DNA from: Leptodactylus fallax
Taxonomy: Eukaryota > Chordata > Amphibia > Anura > Leptodactylidae
Direction: 5' to 3'
Assembly (NCBI GenBank): GCA_947044405.1
Contig: CAMRHE010000166.1
Coordinates: 2,295,501-2,359,500, forward strand
Length of the DNA: 64,000 nucleotides
Position numbers and translations under genes: made by a program. Positions 1 through 12,522 of this stretch are shown one piece after another (positions within the stretch are counted from its first letter, which is position 1; every line of letters starts with the position of its first letter). The notes beneath the pieces are model-generated. The model worked only from the letters and a program-made list of their open reading frames with translations. It had not been told where the DNA came from and made no database searches.

Positions 1-409
1 GGAACAGCAAGAACAACAAAGTTTGTAAAGGATATAGGATCCTTTCCCTATTATAGATACCAGCTGTTTCTTCAACTTCCCCAATTACTTCTTCATTCTC
101 TATATAACTTTAGGGTAAGTTGTAAATTTCCTTTATATTCTGTGCTAACTCTATGACCAAATAGAAAAAAAATAGCTTTTTTCAATCCTCCTTATGTCAC
201 TTTCTCTGGGTGCTCATTACTAAATACTCACTGTTCCCTTGTGCAGCCTTTGACTGACTTTATTTTATTTGTTGCTACTTGTATCACTATTATTTGTATG
301 CGGTGAATCTTTGGACAAACTACATGAATAATGGGAAATGTAGTTTGTCCACAGATTTACTGCATGTAAATAAAAGTGATACAAGGAGAACAAGTAAAAT
401 AAAGCCAAG
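1..409. other. non-coding, nothing recognised
   Basis: AT-rich sequence before the first recognisable element. A short inverted match around 305-355 (a segment with TTTGGACAAACTACAT and its near complement AATGTAGTTTGTCCA) is the only structure I see. I see no coding signal. Confidence 0.5.
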
Positions 410-1379
<970 letters not shown>

Positions 1380-1394
1380 TACCTATTGAATACC

Positions 1395-1800
1395 CTTGAT
1401 ATCTTTAGAATCCCTATTCTATCTAGAAAGAGGTTCTATTGAAAATGTAAGTAATAAAGGAGACAATGTGCACTCCTGTCTAATATCACTGTGAAAAGCC
1501 ATGAGCAGGTGATGTTATCATAGGACTTTTCTACATCTACCATAACCAAAACTTTGCCTCTTGCCAGTTCCAAGTTCCTGTTCTCCTTTTAAATAATACT
1601 GTCTACTAACTAAGAGTCTATCACATTTGGCATTATTTTAGCCATCCTATTTGTCAATATGTTTGAGAGATATTTAACATCTTAACTTTAGGATAACACT
1701 ATATTTTCCACTGTCCAGTGGGCACAGGCATAATATTTCCTCCTGGAAGCTTATTTAGGGTCTTCTGTTAATAAAATATATTATTCCTATATAACAGATG
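1395..1800 (-). pseudogene. decayed L1-type reverse transcriptase fragment
   Basis: Read on the minus strand, this stretch gives scattered but ordered RT blocks. A segment reading DVKYLSNILTNRMAKIMPNV lies near 1625-1690 (the 'NRL.K.lp' block of L1 RTs). DVEKSYDN lies near 1520-1545 (the DxxKAFD block). RQECTLSPLLLTFSIEPL lies near 1430-1485 (normally RQGCPLSPLLF). Stops and frameshifts are frequent, so it is old. The order matches an L1/Tx1-group ORF2 on the minus strand, the same orientation as the endonuclease fragment at 7065-7720. It may therefore be the distal part of the same LINE, separated by later insertions. I cannot prove that link. Confidence 0.65.
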
Positions 1801-2780
1801 TGATAGATATGCTGTCCTAGTATGTATTCAAAAGAAGTAGTATTGTAACTATAGTAATTTCATGCTACAGTGGATTTCAGGCTGCTAAACAAGTCAAAGC
1901 ATTTATTCTTATGATAAACTCACCGTGTACAGAACTTAATGAATCATATTATCTTATGGTCATTGTACGCAGTGATGTATTAGCATCCATGAACAGTTTT
2001 GCTTTCCAAGCGCCATAATTTATATGATATAATGAATTTAAAACAAAAATAACGACACTGTTGTAAATAAGATATTATTTATTAGCACTCTTACTGGGTG
2101 TCTTGGAGAACGTGTTCTATTCTACATATTTGTCATTTTCAATATTATTAAATTCAGTATTTTGTATTCTTTGGTTTTATTCTCTTGTAAATTTAAAGGT
2201 AAATGATATTTCAGTTGTTCTGATTCTATCAGTCAGGGTAACTATGGCTGCTCTGAATCCCCAGTGGCACATCGCTTGATATAACATAATATGAGATGTA
2301 CCTCAAAGAGGGTATAATTCTGGAGGACATCTGTAGCAGACATTTTCAGGGTATTTGTGACAATGTATGAATCATTACATGGTATGTGTTGAGATATATA
2401 TGGACTAAATTTACTCGGTTTGTGATATACAGTGGGGATTGATGCATATTATGTTTAATATTTCATAATCATGTGTATATTTTTGATGCAATTATGATTG
2501 AATGTTCCTGTGTACCACACTGCTCTAGATTGACTTTTTAAATTGTTTTTAATTGTCTGCAACGGTATCAAATTTAATAATGGTTATTGATTTAATAATT
2601 TAATTTTGGATTAAATTTCTTGAAATGGTCTCAGTCATCACATCAAAACAATGAGATGATTGCATTTCATTTCACAGCCGTTACTTTTCCTGTAAACATA
2701 AGCGTGCTTAAGTTTGTAGACAATTACAAAGTTAAACATTTTTGCAAATACAAGTAATTAAAAATATTGCAGAAACACAG
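1801..2780. other. non-coding, nothing recognised
   Basis: AT-rich DNA with no convincing reading frame, terminal repeat or tandem repeat. It could be degraded LINE sequence beside the RT fragment, but I see no motif that supports this. Confidence 0.5.
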
Positions 2781-3583
2781 TGTGATGAACCGACCCTCAG
2801 TTATATATTGTTCTTGGAAATGTATTTTTAGTCCTCCACATATCTTTGGGAATGTTGTGCTTAAGTTGTGTTTACATTGGTGGACGATACGCTTCAGTCG
2901 TTTTATGTGTATACCATGGGAGAGGACCTTTCTAGCCAGCAGTTTATTGCCCCAGAAGGCCAGTGACCCTAAGTTCACTCACAGACACACATCTCTCCCA
3001 GCACCTAGGAAGGCATCCCTCTCTCTCAGGGTTCTGCAAAGGGGGGAAGAAGGGAGGAGGTGTGGGTGGAGCACTAGCCATATGCTGAAAGGAGACCTAG
3101 ATTCTTGGTCACTCAGCAAAGAGGCAGCAAGAAGGTCTTATCTTGGAGAAGATGTGAGAGCTTGTCCTGCTGTGGACTGAGCATGGGTCTAGCATTGAGG
3201 CCTGAAGCCTTTTTGTCTTCTAAGACTGGCTAGCCTGTAGGAGAGACATGCTTTTGTAACTTGCTGAAGAAAGGACCCTGAGGCCTACCACTTGGGCTCA
3301 GAGAAACTGACTACAAGCCTGTGCCGGTATTTTTTCTATCTATTTCCCTTTTTATTTGATGTGCTGTATTTTACTTTTATCCTTTATTTTGCTTGGTAAT
3401 TTATATATATTTCTGTATATGTTAATGCTCAGTACCGACCCACTTGGGTTAATAAATATATAAAATTTAAAAAGCTCGGTTCGTATTATCCTATGACCCA
3501 GTCCGCTCACGGTGTGTGAGTGGGAGGTAAAGAAGGTTGGTCGCAGGTGTGCCAAGCGGCTTGGCAAGGCGAGATCCTTCCCA
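2781..3583 (+). mobile_element. solo LTR, same family as 44695-45531
   Basis: It begins TGTGATGAACCGACCCTCAG and ends near CCTTCCCA, and is about 803 bp long. An AATAAA at about 3451 lies some 130 bp from the end, as expected for an LTR polyadenylation signal, and this sets the orientation. The reverse complement of 44695-45531 matches over the whole length, including the start and the segment around CCGACCCACTTGGGTTAATA. No clear target duplication remains (CACAG before, CGCAT after). No internal region follows, so this is a solo LTR, probably from the Ty3/gypsy group given the 5-bp duplication of its sister copy. Confidence 0.75.
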
Positions 3584-5272
3584 CGCATTCATGAATTATT
3601 TATTGTTGGCAAGGTATCAGGCCCCTGCCTGATAACTACATCTATGATATATATTTTGGTTAGGTTTCTGACAAGAGCTAGACCATAAAAAGATCCTGCA
3701 GTCATGGTCAGATTCATTGGCAACCGTTCAAGGCAAATGATTGTCACCACTAAGATGAAAAGAGAAAATCTTTAATGTTTAGGCCACACATTGCGAAAAG
3801 CTGCTTTTTAATTTCAGATTTGGCTGAGGTTTCTTGAGCTAAAGTCAAGAATGGCTTAAGTATGGTTGGGAAATATAAAGTAATCATTTATATTTATCCC
3901 CTTACTAAATCCAGTCCTGGCCTTGCCTCAAAACACATGGCAAAATCTACAACAAAAAAAGAAGCTTTCCTGCAATGTGTGGCCTCGACCTGAAACTATG
4001 CAAATGTCTAGGGTATATTTGCAAAAATGTTTAAAGGGTATCTGAGTTTTTGAAGGAACTTTCAAATCATGCAGAGTCATGCTGTTGATGTCTGACCCTT
4101 TAAAAGTGTTGATTTATTCTTTTTTTTTCTGTGGATAATTACCCTATTTTTCTTGCACCTTGATCTGCAGAGTGTGGCACATACTGTGAACCCCTGCCAT
4201 TAGTTTACTGTGCAACACTTTTTATGAGGTTCAGGAGTTTGCACAAAGCTTCATCTAATTGTCTATGGATTATATTTTATGCTTGTTATGGTACTATCCA
4301 GCAGTTTTGGTTCGGATCCAACAAATATTCTTGCTGTAGGGTTCCTGCCCATGGCTGCCTCCCCACTTCCCCTTTAGCCCTGTGTACCCCATATCACGTC
4401 GCTGACGCTAAAGTCTGATAACAATATGGAATGCATGGCACCCCCTGGATAGCTAAAGGAGAAGCTGAGGCAGTTGTGGGCAGGAGCGAAGATTGGTAAG
4501 TAAATAGGGCCCGTTACCTGCATAACGACCTATTAAAAAAAAAAAATATTCGCCCAACAAATACTCTTGCTGTGAGCCCACGGTCTTACTTTTCCAGGCC
4601 TTTTACCGATTCCCAGTCTTCTCCACTTCCCCTCAACCCTCCAGACCCTAGTGTATAATGAACAGATGCCCTGGAGAGGTGATCAAACATAAAAAACAAT
4701 ACTCACCTATCCTGGGCTGCAGCGCGACTCCCTGCTGTCTTCGGGCCATTTTTGAGACATAATACTTAGTCAAGGGGCCACTATGGGACATTATAGTTTG
4801 TATAAATGGGGCGTTATACAGTGTGGGTGCCCAGAAAGGGGGCGCTTTGCCTCATGGAGGTGGGGGCCCAAGTCAAAGTGGAGGAATTGTTAAGGACTTT
4901 CTGGACCAGCTCAAATACTTCCTCTGCTGCTAAGGACGTAACTTAGTAACAGTTAGTGGACAGAAGATATAAAAGATAGACGCTCCCTAGTGGCAGGACT
5001 TTTAAAACTTTTTTTTAGGGTGGAAAACATCAGATTTTTTAATGAAAGTGATTTGTAGTTATGTTAAGGGTGGGATACTCTATGAACTGAGCATACGTTG
5101 TGTAAAATAGCAACCATTTAACTTTCATTTGTCTACAAATTTAAATATGTTTATGTTTGTGGGACAACCAGTTCGCTTCAGTTTATCTTTTCTTGCATAC
5201 AATGTACCACCATTAATTGATGTTTCTATATTTTCTATGGCAAGCCACTATAAGATTTTTTTTATACCACCA
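3584..5272. other. non-coding intergenic DNA
   Basis: I see no supported gene or complete mobile element. The stretch near 3890-4030 resembles generic dispersed repeat material, and near 4540 there is a short poly(A) tract. Short open frames here have no recognisable domain. Confidence 0.45.
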
Positions 5273-5276
5273 TTAA

Positions 5277-5542
5277 ACAGGACCTTTCACATCCTCATAG
5301 ATGTGCGGTATTATATACCGCTAGAAAACCGTGCGCTGAATTCACTCTTCCATAGCTTTGTACTGTCAGGGGAGGGTGTTCCTTACTGCCCACCAATGAT
5401 GCTGAGGCCTGCCTTTCTGACAGTGAGGAGATATCAGTGCCAAAACTAATGGCACCGATATCTCCAGCACAGGGGCTCATACCGGGAAAACCTTCTTGCA
5501 GTATATAATACCACACATCTACGAGGACGTGAAAGGTCCTCT
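5277..5542. mobile_element. TTAA-flanked foldback MITE (266 bp)
   Basis: It is flanked by TTAA at 5273-5276 and 5543-5546. Its ends are inverted copies: ACAGGACCTTTCACATCCTC on the left and the complement of AGAGGACCTTTCACGTCCTC on the right. Internal arms continue the inversion (GGTATTATATACCGCTAG against GCAGTATATAATACC). The TTAA duplication fits the piggyBac or Kolobok superfamilies; the termini do not let me choose. The larger element at 61018-61695 is the same family. Confidence 0.85.
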
Positions 5543-5546
5543 TTAA

Positions 5547-7064
5547 CTGCGCTTCAGTTTACCCCAATAATTAGGGTTGAGAACTTCAGTTCATCTTTTG
5601 TTGCATATTGTGGACCACCATAATTGCTATTACCATAATTACTACATTTTATACCTTCCTTCATACCTAAAATTGGTAAAAGACACATTGTTCTGAGTCA
5701 GCTTGCACTTGTACAGAGCTGTTCACTTCAACCTTTGTCCAAGTGACATTTTTTAAAGTTTTAGTTTAAAAGTTTTTAAACTGTGCTGACATCATGCCAC
5801 ACTCCTGAGTCCCTGCTGACTAAATGACGTCTTTCACTACCTGAGTAACAATTTTATTTCAAATAAATCCTGATGCTGATAGAGTACCACATTACGATGA
5901 AATGACATCTTTCACAGGCATCACCCAAGTGACAATTTTTTCAATTAAATCTTAGCTTTTAATGAAATTAGTGATGGGAAATCTAGTTTATTTTGGACAT
6001 TAGTTCCTTATGATCTAGTTCATTCAAAAGATTAGTTCGCTTACTTCGTTTAGTTCAATATTTCTCTGGCTCTGGGATACTGCTGAGAACATAGATCTAT
6101 CCTGTTATACAAAGTCACTGCTAGCTCCTTGGATGAGTTATAGTTCTGTTAATATGATCAGATAGCTTTAATATGTCTGATCATTATTAATGTTTTCTAA
6201 GGACACTCACTTATACCACACACTAGTAGCACTATGTAGAACTCTGCAAAGTTAACAACATTTTCATTGTTAACCTTATAACCTGGAATTGTTGTTTAGC
6301 AGTTTGGTGAGACAGTATAGTAAACTATGAGATTTTAATGACCAAGGAGATACTTATTAGAGTAAACAAATCTACAGTACAGCTTATAGCATGGCATGCA
6401 GCACTCAGCTGTGTGTCCTGAGGAGACTAATAAGTAATATATTATGTAACTTGTGAACTAATTGAATTGAATGAACTGCTGAACTAGAAGAATATCACAA
6501 AGGTCTAGTTCAGTCAGATGTATATGGCTGATAATAGCAGTGGTAGTTTAGTGGTACTAACTCATGATGTCAGCAGCACAATGGTAGTTTAATGGTACTA
6601 ACTTATGGTGAGTGCATATGAGACAGCTAAAAAGCAGGCCAGCTACACCTAGCTTATTTAGCGCCAAACAGACTGTACCTCTGGACTAACCAGATGGTGA
6701 CTTTATAACAAAACAGAGCAGTTGCATGAAGCTAAACAAAGATTGTCTTTCACTCACACGTGAGTTTTTCCAATTTGCTTTTCCAGCATTAGAAACTAAA
6801 AGACAAGTCTGTACTGTATCACTTCCTTCCACTAGCTTTAGTTCATTGTGAACTTATCTCTGACATGTCAATTCAACCAACTTTCCTGGGAGTCTCCCGG
6901 TTTTCAGATCACCAGATCCCCAATGAGTGTTAACTTTCACCTAGCTGCCAGCTCATTAGTATTCACAGGATCATACCTAATTATGGGGTCACTCTACTGC
7001 TTGAACCACTGTCTTCTTTTACTAAACTTCACCTTTGTATGCCTACTATTACTAATAGAAAAAC
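5547..7064. repeat. unassigned repeat-rich DNA
   Basis: From about 5968 to 6520 the sequence repeats TAGTTC/GAACTA-type motifs on both strands (for example ATCTAGTTCATTCAAAAGAT near 6010 and AATGAACTGCTGAACTAG near 6470). This suggests a degraded inverted-repeat element. Near 6533-6605 a phrase ending GTAGTTTA(G/A)TGGTACTAACT is duplicated. I see no coding region and no clear boundaries. Confidence 0.35.
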
Positions 7065-7720
7065 CTTAGTAATGGAAGCTGTGACTGCTTTACATGTAGA
7101 TGTGATCCAGGATCAGTCAGGAGAGACTCATTCAGTCGCCAGGTGGGGTGTGGAATAGTGGATGGCTGAAATGCAATGTCAATCATAACCAAGTCATGGT
7201 CTGACCAGACACAAGTGACATGGCGAGCATAGGTGAGAGCTAGGTGGTAAGGTAAATCCTATCAATTCTGGTGTAGAAATATGTGTATCCTCTCCTATTT
7301 CCATTGAAGTCACGCCAGGCATCTGCAATGTTCAGGGTCTGCAAGGCAGAAGTATCTCACCCTCAGCCTTGGAAGATAGTTTATCAGCTGACTGGAAGGA
7401 TCAGTCAAGGAAGGCATTGACAGTAAAATTAAAGTCTCCACACCAGATCAGTGGAGTGGAGAATATTATAGCGGCCCTGGGGGTCCTTTATCGTGTCAAC
7501 AATTTGTAGGGGAACAGAAGTCCTAAGCAGGATCGCTACACCTCTGCTTTTGGACTGGTTCGGGGTTTGGCCTAAAAGGATCATAGTGACAATGAAAATA
7601 TTTGTGAAAGGAGGTTGGGGTGAAGAGGGATACCTCTATACACAAAATGTCAGTTTTCAGTTTCATATTGGAGGAAGGCCTTTCGGCATTTCTGAGAGAA
7701 GTTAAATGATAAATGAGAAA
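7065..7720 (-). pseudogene. L1-like LINE ORF2 endonuclease fragment
   Basis: The minus strand carries an apurinic-type endonuclease in broken frames. SRGVAILLR lies near 7520-7560, followed by VPLQIVDT and DPQGRYNI. WCGDFNFTVNAF lies near 7405-7445 (the GGDFN active-site block). A stretch with SRID-type spacing, YFYTRIDRIYL, lies near 7255-7290, and SGQTMTWL (degraded SDHDLV) near 7190-7215. WRLNESLLTDPG lies near 7105-7140, the conserved segment just after the endonuclease in L1-group elements. Multiple stops make it a pseudogene. With the ORF1 pieces at 44128-44640 and 54810-55240 it forms an ordered minus-strand LINE interrupted by the Ginger-like nest at 8436-44038. Confidence 0.75.
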
Positions 7721-7875
7721 GATAGAGCTAAACATTATATTCAAATAAAGGACTGCACAGGTTAAGCAATGAAAAAGGGTATCAAGCGGCAACCTAGAGC
7801 ACTGGGGAGTGCAATAGACACAAGTGTAGCGCTGCAGGGAAAAAAGAACATGAACTTGAGACAATCAATTATTTT

Positions 7876-8120
7876 ATTTGATTCTTACTTATATAGTGCC
7901 ATCATACTCCGCAGCGCTTTACAGACATTGACTGTCACTGTCCCATATAGGACTCACAATCTACATTCCCTAACAGTATGCCTTTGGAGTGTGGGAGGAA
8001 ACTAGAGTACCCAGAGGAAACCCATGCGAACACAGGGAGAACATACAAACTTCTTGCAGATGTTGTCCTTGGCAGGATCTGAACCCAGGACTCCAGCGCT
8101 GCAAGGCCACTGTGCCGCCC
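7876..8120 (-). mobile_element. tRNA-like SINE copy
   Basis: The minus strand begins GGGCGGCACAGTGGCC near 8120. It contains a B-box-like GGTTCAGATCC and then the conserved body seen in many fish and frog SINEs: TTTGTATGTTCTCCCTGTGT, then GTTTCCTCCCACACTCCAAA. It ends with AAAGCGCTGCGG near 7915 and an AT-rich tail near 7876. The family is widespread in aquatic vertebrates (established knowledge); I am not certain of the exact family name. It lies in the LINE remnant between the endonuclease piece and the Ginger-like element. Confidence 0.75.
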
Positions 8121-8435
8121 ACAATAAACACAGATGCATAGTGCACACTCTGGGGCGAGGTGGAGTGCAGCAAACCCTGGAGCACCTAAGACGCTGGGGG
8201 GACATGGGGCCGCCGCAACTGTCAACCCCCAAATAGTGGCAAAAAGAACATCTGAGGTCAGGAACCTGAAAAGGAGAAAATAAGTAAATCCAGGGGCCGC
8301 CCTGGAGCATAGGCAAAAAGGCAATATCAAGAACACCTACAACATGCACAAAGTAAATGCAGTGAGTGAGCTAGGGTCAGTAAGATAAGAGGCTGCTGTA
8401 GGAGGTAGTATGTAAAAGGTAAAGTCTATACCCAA
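8121..8435. other. LINE-flanking DNA of uncertain origin
   Basis: This lies between the SINE and the left end of the Ginger-like element. If the nested-LINE model is right, it should be the ORF1-ORF2 spacer or start of ORF2 of the minus-strand L1-like element. I see no recognisable motif. Overlapping minus-strand open frames here look fortuitous. Confidence 0.35.
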
Positions 8436-8637
8436 TGTAACAGGCCAGAGTATACCCTCAGTCCAGACTATACCTGGGGTTAAAGTGGCCTAGGCCCCAA
8501 TAAAATGTTGAAAAATTAAGTGATAAAGCTGACTTAAATGTTAAAACTCTAAACACATAGACTTTTATTACTTGAACCAGAAAAACTTGACTGTTAATAA
8601 TATAATACAAGTCATAATGTCTTGAAACTTCAACTTA

Positions 8638-8939
8638 TAAAGGTGGCGTTACATGGGGCGATTATCAGCTGACGTGTCATACACTGATCAGGTGACCCAG
8701 AGGATCCACGGGGATAAGAGACAGCGCGAAATTCAAATGCTGCAGCCAGAGCAGCAAGAAATGGCTGCTGGCGGAGACAGGAGGAGGGACAGAGGAGGGT
8801 CAAGTCATGCTGGGCGTGAGTATGTAATTTATTTTTTCTCATTGATTTCTCGTTAGCTAGAAGTCACTTATCGCACAATGCAAGGGACAACAAATCGCCT
8901 AATACTCGTCCCGTGTATCGGGACCTTTACACTAGCAAG
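8638..8939. mobile_element. small inverted-repeat MITE
   Basis: The left terminus TAAAGGTGGCGTTACATGGG is mirrored on the right by TCGTCCCGTGTATCGGGACC, then TTTA. The two arms are imperfect inverted copies about 30 bp long, around a non-coding centre. It sits inside the left part of the Ginger-like element and so inserted after it. No transposase is encoded. Confidence 0.65.
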
Positions 8940-9325
8940 TCCTTGCTACAATATAAACGTTTAAAGGGAAACACTGATAGCATTAAAATGATGATGCTTG
9001 TGTTCAAGATAAAGTGCATGTTCTGTTTTTGACTGCAGACTGGAGCTTGCAGGATATGTCAACCAATCCATGGAGTCACCGACATTCGTGTAGATGATGA
9101 TTTGCTGTGGCCATGATCTCTGCATCAGTTGCCCAGACTCCATCATGAGACATACCAGAGATGTTCACATATTCATTCACATTTTGGTTCTAGTCCTGTA
9201 GTTTTTTTGTCAAGTCAGTTTTCATGTGGTGGATGACTTTATCTCCGAGAAGGGAGTGGTTGTCTTCTGTTCCTGTCAGGATGTAGCTGATGGCCCGGAA
9301 GTAGCAGTTGCCATTACCTTTGGTT

Positions 9326-10782
9326 TTATACAGTATGTATGTTGTGGTTGTCCAAGGTCCCTTGTGCATCCAAAGTATACAACCCTACCAAACGTAGGCC
9401 AAAAGTGGTGCTAAGATACTTCCTTACTGAACTTAGTAGTGGGTTGAAAGTCTTAGTTTGCTTGTGTTTCTGTGTGGCAGAGTCACTGGGACAATCATCA
9501 TGAGACTGGGGTAGTGAAGAAGTCTCTTCATCCTGGTAAATCTTAAGGTTGCTGGCGTGGTAGGTGTTGCTCAATATCTTGCCAGTGTTTTTGTTGTTAA
9601 GTTTTACTCGTCCCTTGGTCAAGGATTCCACAACTAAGTAGGGTCCAATCCAGCGTAGTTCCATCTTTGAACCCATGCGATGAATACGGTCATGATTCTT
9701 GATATAAACGATGGTGCCAGCAGTGATTTCTTTGTCACTGATGTGTCGGCAATCAAAGGCGTGCTTCTGGTGTTCCTGGGCAGAGTGGATGTTGGTACTG
9801 ACAGTTGAGCGTAGCTTTTTAAGAATTGTCAGTGTATGTAGCACATCAAGGTTGGCATCATCTGAAATGGGCATGGGGTCCACAGTGTCATTTTCTGAGG
9901 GATTGAGGTCCATAGGAAGCTTGTCCTTCAATCCATACATGATCTCAAATGGAGTGCACTTGGTTGAGGCATGCACTGATGTGTGATAGGCAAACAGAAC
10001 ACCAGGGATGAACTGATCCCATTTGTTACCTTGGTCATTGACAAGCTTACTAAGAGATTCTTTGAGTGTTCGATTGTCACGTTCCTGCTGGCCATTTGTT
10101 TGTGGGTGGTAGGCAGATGAAATGTGGTGACCTGTTTGAAAATGCTCCACAAGGTTGTCGATGATCGAGTTCACAAATTCTCGTCCCTGGTCGCTAATAA
10201 GAGTGTCCATACAGTCAAGGCGGCAAATAACAGTACAAAAAAAAGAGTACAAAAAAATTGCTACTGACTTGGCACTCTTATCTGGAACAGCTTTTACTTC
10301 AGTCCACTTGGAGAAATGATCAGTGGCATGTTTCCTGAAGAGGACCAATCATATCAATCCTGACTAAGCTCCATACTTTTCCTGGCACTGGTATACTGTT
10401 GAGTGGTGGAGCTTCCTTGCTGATTTTGGGATTTACTACAAAACATTTTTGACAGGTTTTGACATGTTGGTGAATGTTGTTCTTCATTGCCTTCCAGTAA
10501 TAACGGTCAGAGATTTTGGCAAACATTTTATCTCTGCCAAAATGGCCACCAGAAATTGGGGAGTCATTACAGGCCTTCTGGATATTTGGCAGTCAGCTTT
10601 TAGTGATAACCTCCTTTTCCCCATGGTAAAGAATCCTTCCATCTGCTCAATATGGCTTAGCTGTTTGAACTGGGACTTGGCATTTACACGTTTCTCTGGA
10701 GGTAGATCGTAGATCCATTGGGGGTACTTTTGTTGTGTTGCAGTGCAGAATCTCAAAAGCTGGTCATACAGTTGGTCTTCCA
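9326..10782 (-). pseudogene. Ginger1/KRBA2-like integrase-type transposase
   Basis: The minus-strand product starts at an ATG near 10782 (MEDQLYDQLLRFC…). Its N-terminal segment (…QKYPQWIYDLPPEKR…) resembles the region before the integrase in Ginger1 transposases and the domesticated vertebrate gene KRBA2 (family knowledge). An HHCC zinc-binding domain follows: GGHFGRDK near 10540, then HQHVKTCQKC near 10445-10475. The catalytic core has IDMIGPL near 10340 (first Asp), LISDQGREFVNS near 10160-10200 (second Asp) and AYHPQTNGQQER near 10080-10110 (Glu). The longest intact piece, 9326-10348, is 340 codons and includes the C-terminal region. Frameshifts near 10620 and a frame break near 10330 inactivate it. 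A gypsy pol fragment is the alternative, but no protease, RT or RNase H precedes it. Confidence 0.75.
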
Positions 10783-11014
10783 TGGTTGTCAAAAGTTTGG
10801 TGTCATAGAGAGCAGAGAGAAACATATATAAAAAGTTACTATGCACTGTTGGGACAGCGCCATCTAAAGTCAGTTCATTGTAAGCACTGTACTGTATTTT
10901 CCAACAAGAGAAAGCAGCTATGTGTATGAGTATGTTTAAAAAAAAAAAAATCTGCACACTTTTCAACAAATTAGAGACAGGGTGAGAAAACCAATGAAGT
11001 GATAACATTATGGC

Positions 11015-11205
11015 CTGGAGGGATATATTCCTGGTGTAGGCTATTTTACATCCCCAGGTCTAAAGTTTATCCTCAGGGGTATACTGTGGCCTGGGCCAGA
11101 CTATACCCGGGTTCCACGTTAGAGGGATATATTCTGGCCTGGAGGGGTATAGTTTGGCCTAGGCTATTTTACACCCGGGGTATAGTTTGGCCTAGGATAT
11201 TTTAC
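11015..11205. repeat. subterminal tandem repeats of the Ginger-like element
   Basis: Degenerate repeats of a unit like GGGGTATAGTTTGGCCTAGG plus CTATTTTACACCC occur about five times. The same units resume at 43938 immediately after the hAT-like insertion and run to the right terminus, and related motifs (GACTATACCTGGGG) occur just inside the left terminus near 8462. Several alternate in orientation (TATACCCGG against CCGGGTATA). They could be transposase-binding sites. Confidence 0.7.
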
Positions 11206-11213
11206 ACCTCGGG
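11206..11213. repeat. left 8-bp target duplication of the hAT-like element
   Basis: ACCTCGGG here is repeated exactly at 43930-43937, directly outside the two termini of the 11214-43929 element. Exact 8-bp duplications are the hallmark of hAT insertions. Confidence 0.8.
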
Positions 11214-11353
11214 CAGGGTCGGACTGGCCCACCGGTGAACCGGTGAATCCACCGGTGGGCCCCGAGCCCCGACTATTAGTCCTCATGTTGCCAATGCTGA
11301 TGCATTGGTCAGGGGCCCGATCAGGATCCTGACCATCCCGATCGAGCCCCTGA

Positions 11354-12120
11354 CCAGTGGCGTAACGATCGCGTCACAGGGGGTGCGACCACGACCGGGC
11401 TCGGCAGGGTACGGGGCCCGCGGCCAGCTGGAGATGGCCGGGCCCCGGACCACTATGATAGCGGTCGGAGAAAGCCTGGTTCCCCGACCGCTATACATAC
11501 TCTCATTGGAAAGGGGCCCTGGCATATTGCTAGGCCCCTTTTCCAATAGATGGCAGGGCAGGGCCAGGGGAGGTGACTGAAAATAATAAACACATATTCC
11601 CACCTCTCCTGGGTACAGTGTTCTCTCCGGCGCTCCTCCGTCATGTGACTGAGGCCTGTGATTAGGCCCCAGCGGTCACATGGGGCGTGGGCGCGTAATG
11701 ACGTCAGTGCGCCCCCACGTGACCGCTAAGGCCCAATCACAGGCCTCAGCAGCGACGTCAGAAGAGGGCCTGAATACGCTGAAGACGGCAGGATGGAGCG
11801 AGGATGCCAAGGAAAGGTAAGGCAAGGTGAGTGTGATTGTTTGTTTTTTTTAATCACCTTCCCTGGGCCTCCGATTATTATACTCTGGGGTCTGAGGAGA
11901 CCCCAAAGTATAATAATGGCACCGAAGCGGAGGGGGCTGTTGGGCGTATATAATGCTAGGTGGGGGCCACTGTAGAGCATATACTCCATACAGTGGCTCC
12001 TTCACTGGTCCCCTATACTGTATGGGGACCATTGATGGGGCCATTATATTGTTGGGGGGGCAGTGATTAGAGGCCAATATCCTGGGGGACATTAAAGGGG
12101 GTGTGCAGGATAACATTTTT
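11354..12120. mobile_element. fragment of CAGTGGCGTAAC-type hAT-like repeat
   Basis: CAGTGGCGTAACGATCGCGT at 11354 matches the terminus of the 44644-54801 element (CAGTGGCGTAACTAGG on its minus strand). The hairpin at 11876-11922 (ATTATACTCTGGGGTCT and its complement) also recurs in that element at 54163-54200 and 54441-54480. I cannot locate the other end, so it is a fragment or a composite. Confidence 0.45.
11876..11922. repeat. hairpin (inverted repeat)
   Basis: ATTATTATACTCTGGGGTCT pairs with AGACCCCAAAGTATAATAAT around a 4-base loop. The same hairpin type occurs twice near 54170 and 54460. Confidence 0.75.
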
Positions 12121-12436
12121 TTTTTTATATTACGCCGGGGCAGGCGAAAAAAACCAAAACAAATAAAACCCCCAAACTTTCTCTCCTGTCCCCAGTGTCT
12201 CCCAGCGCGGTTCGGTCCTGAAGTTCTGTTGTTTTCTTCCAGCTGAAGTTCCCTCTGCACGTGACTACCTGTGACATCACGTGACCCCTGAGGCCAATCA
12301 GCGGCCTAAGGGAAGGGCCCTGGGACGTCACAGCCAGTGAGGACTTCCGGCAAAAAGAAGACAGCGGAGCTGCAGGACCGGATCGTGCTGGGAGGACACC
12401 GGAGCATCGGGGACTGGTGAGTATGTTTAGTATGTT

Positions 12437-12473
12437 TTTTTTTTTTTTTTTTTTTTTTTTGGGGGGGGGGTAG
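12437..12473. repeat. poly(T)/poly(G) low-complexity tract
   Basis: A T run of more than 20 bases is followed directly by a G run. This is simple-sequence expansion with no coding meaning. Confidence 0.9.
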
Positions 12474-12522
12474 GGGGGGATTCACCTCCCCCGGACTAAT
12501 TATAAAAAAAGAAAAAAATTAA

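Noticed and set aside
2767..3180. 137-codon plus-strand ORF
   Set aside because: It starts just outside the solo LTR and runs through its U3-like part; composition and lack of domains indicate chance.
3352..3588. Short minus-strand ORF near the solo LTR
   Set aside because: It lies entirely within the LTR and is antisense to it; no domain.
7876..8120. tRNA gene
   Set aside because: The B-box-like motif belongs to a SINE head; no full cloverleaf can be drawn.
7935..8349. Overlapping minus-strand open frames of 71-133 codons
   Set aside because: They run through a SINE copy and its flank; no recognised domain and no start context.
9326..10782. Second gypsy retrotransposon
   Set aside because: Only integrase is present, with a Ginger/KRBA2-type N-terminus and matching TGT…ACA ends; no LTR, protease or RT. 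Not fully excluded.
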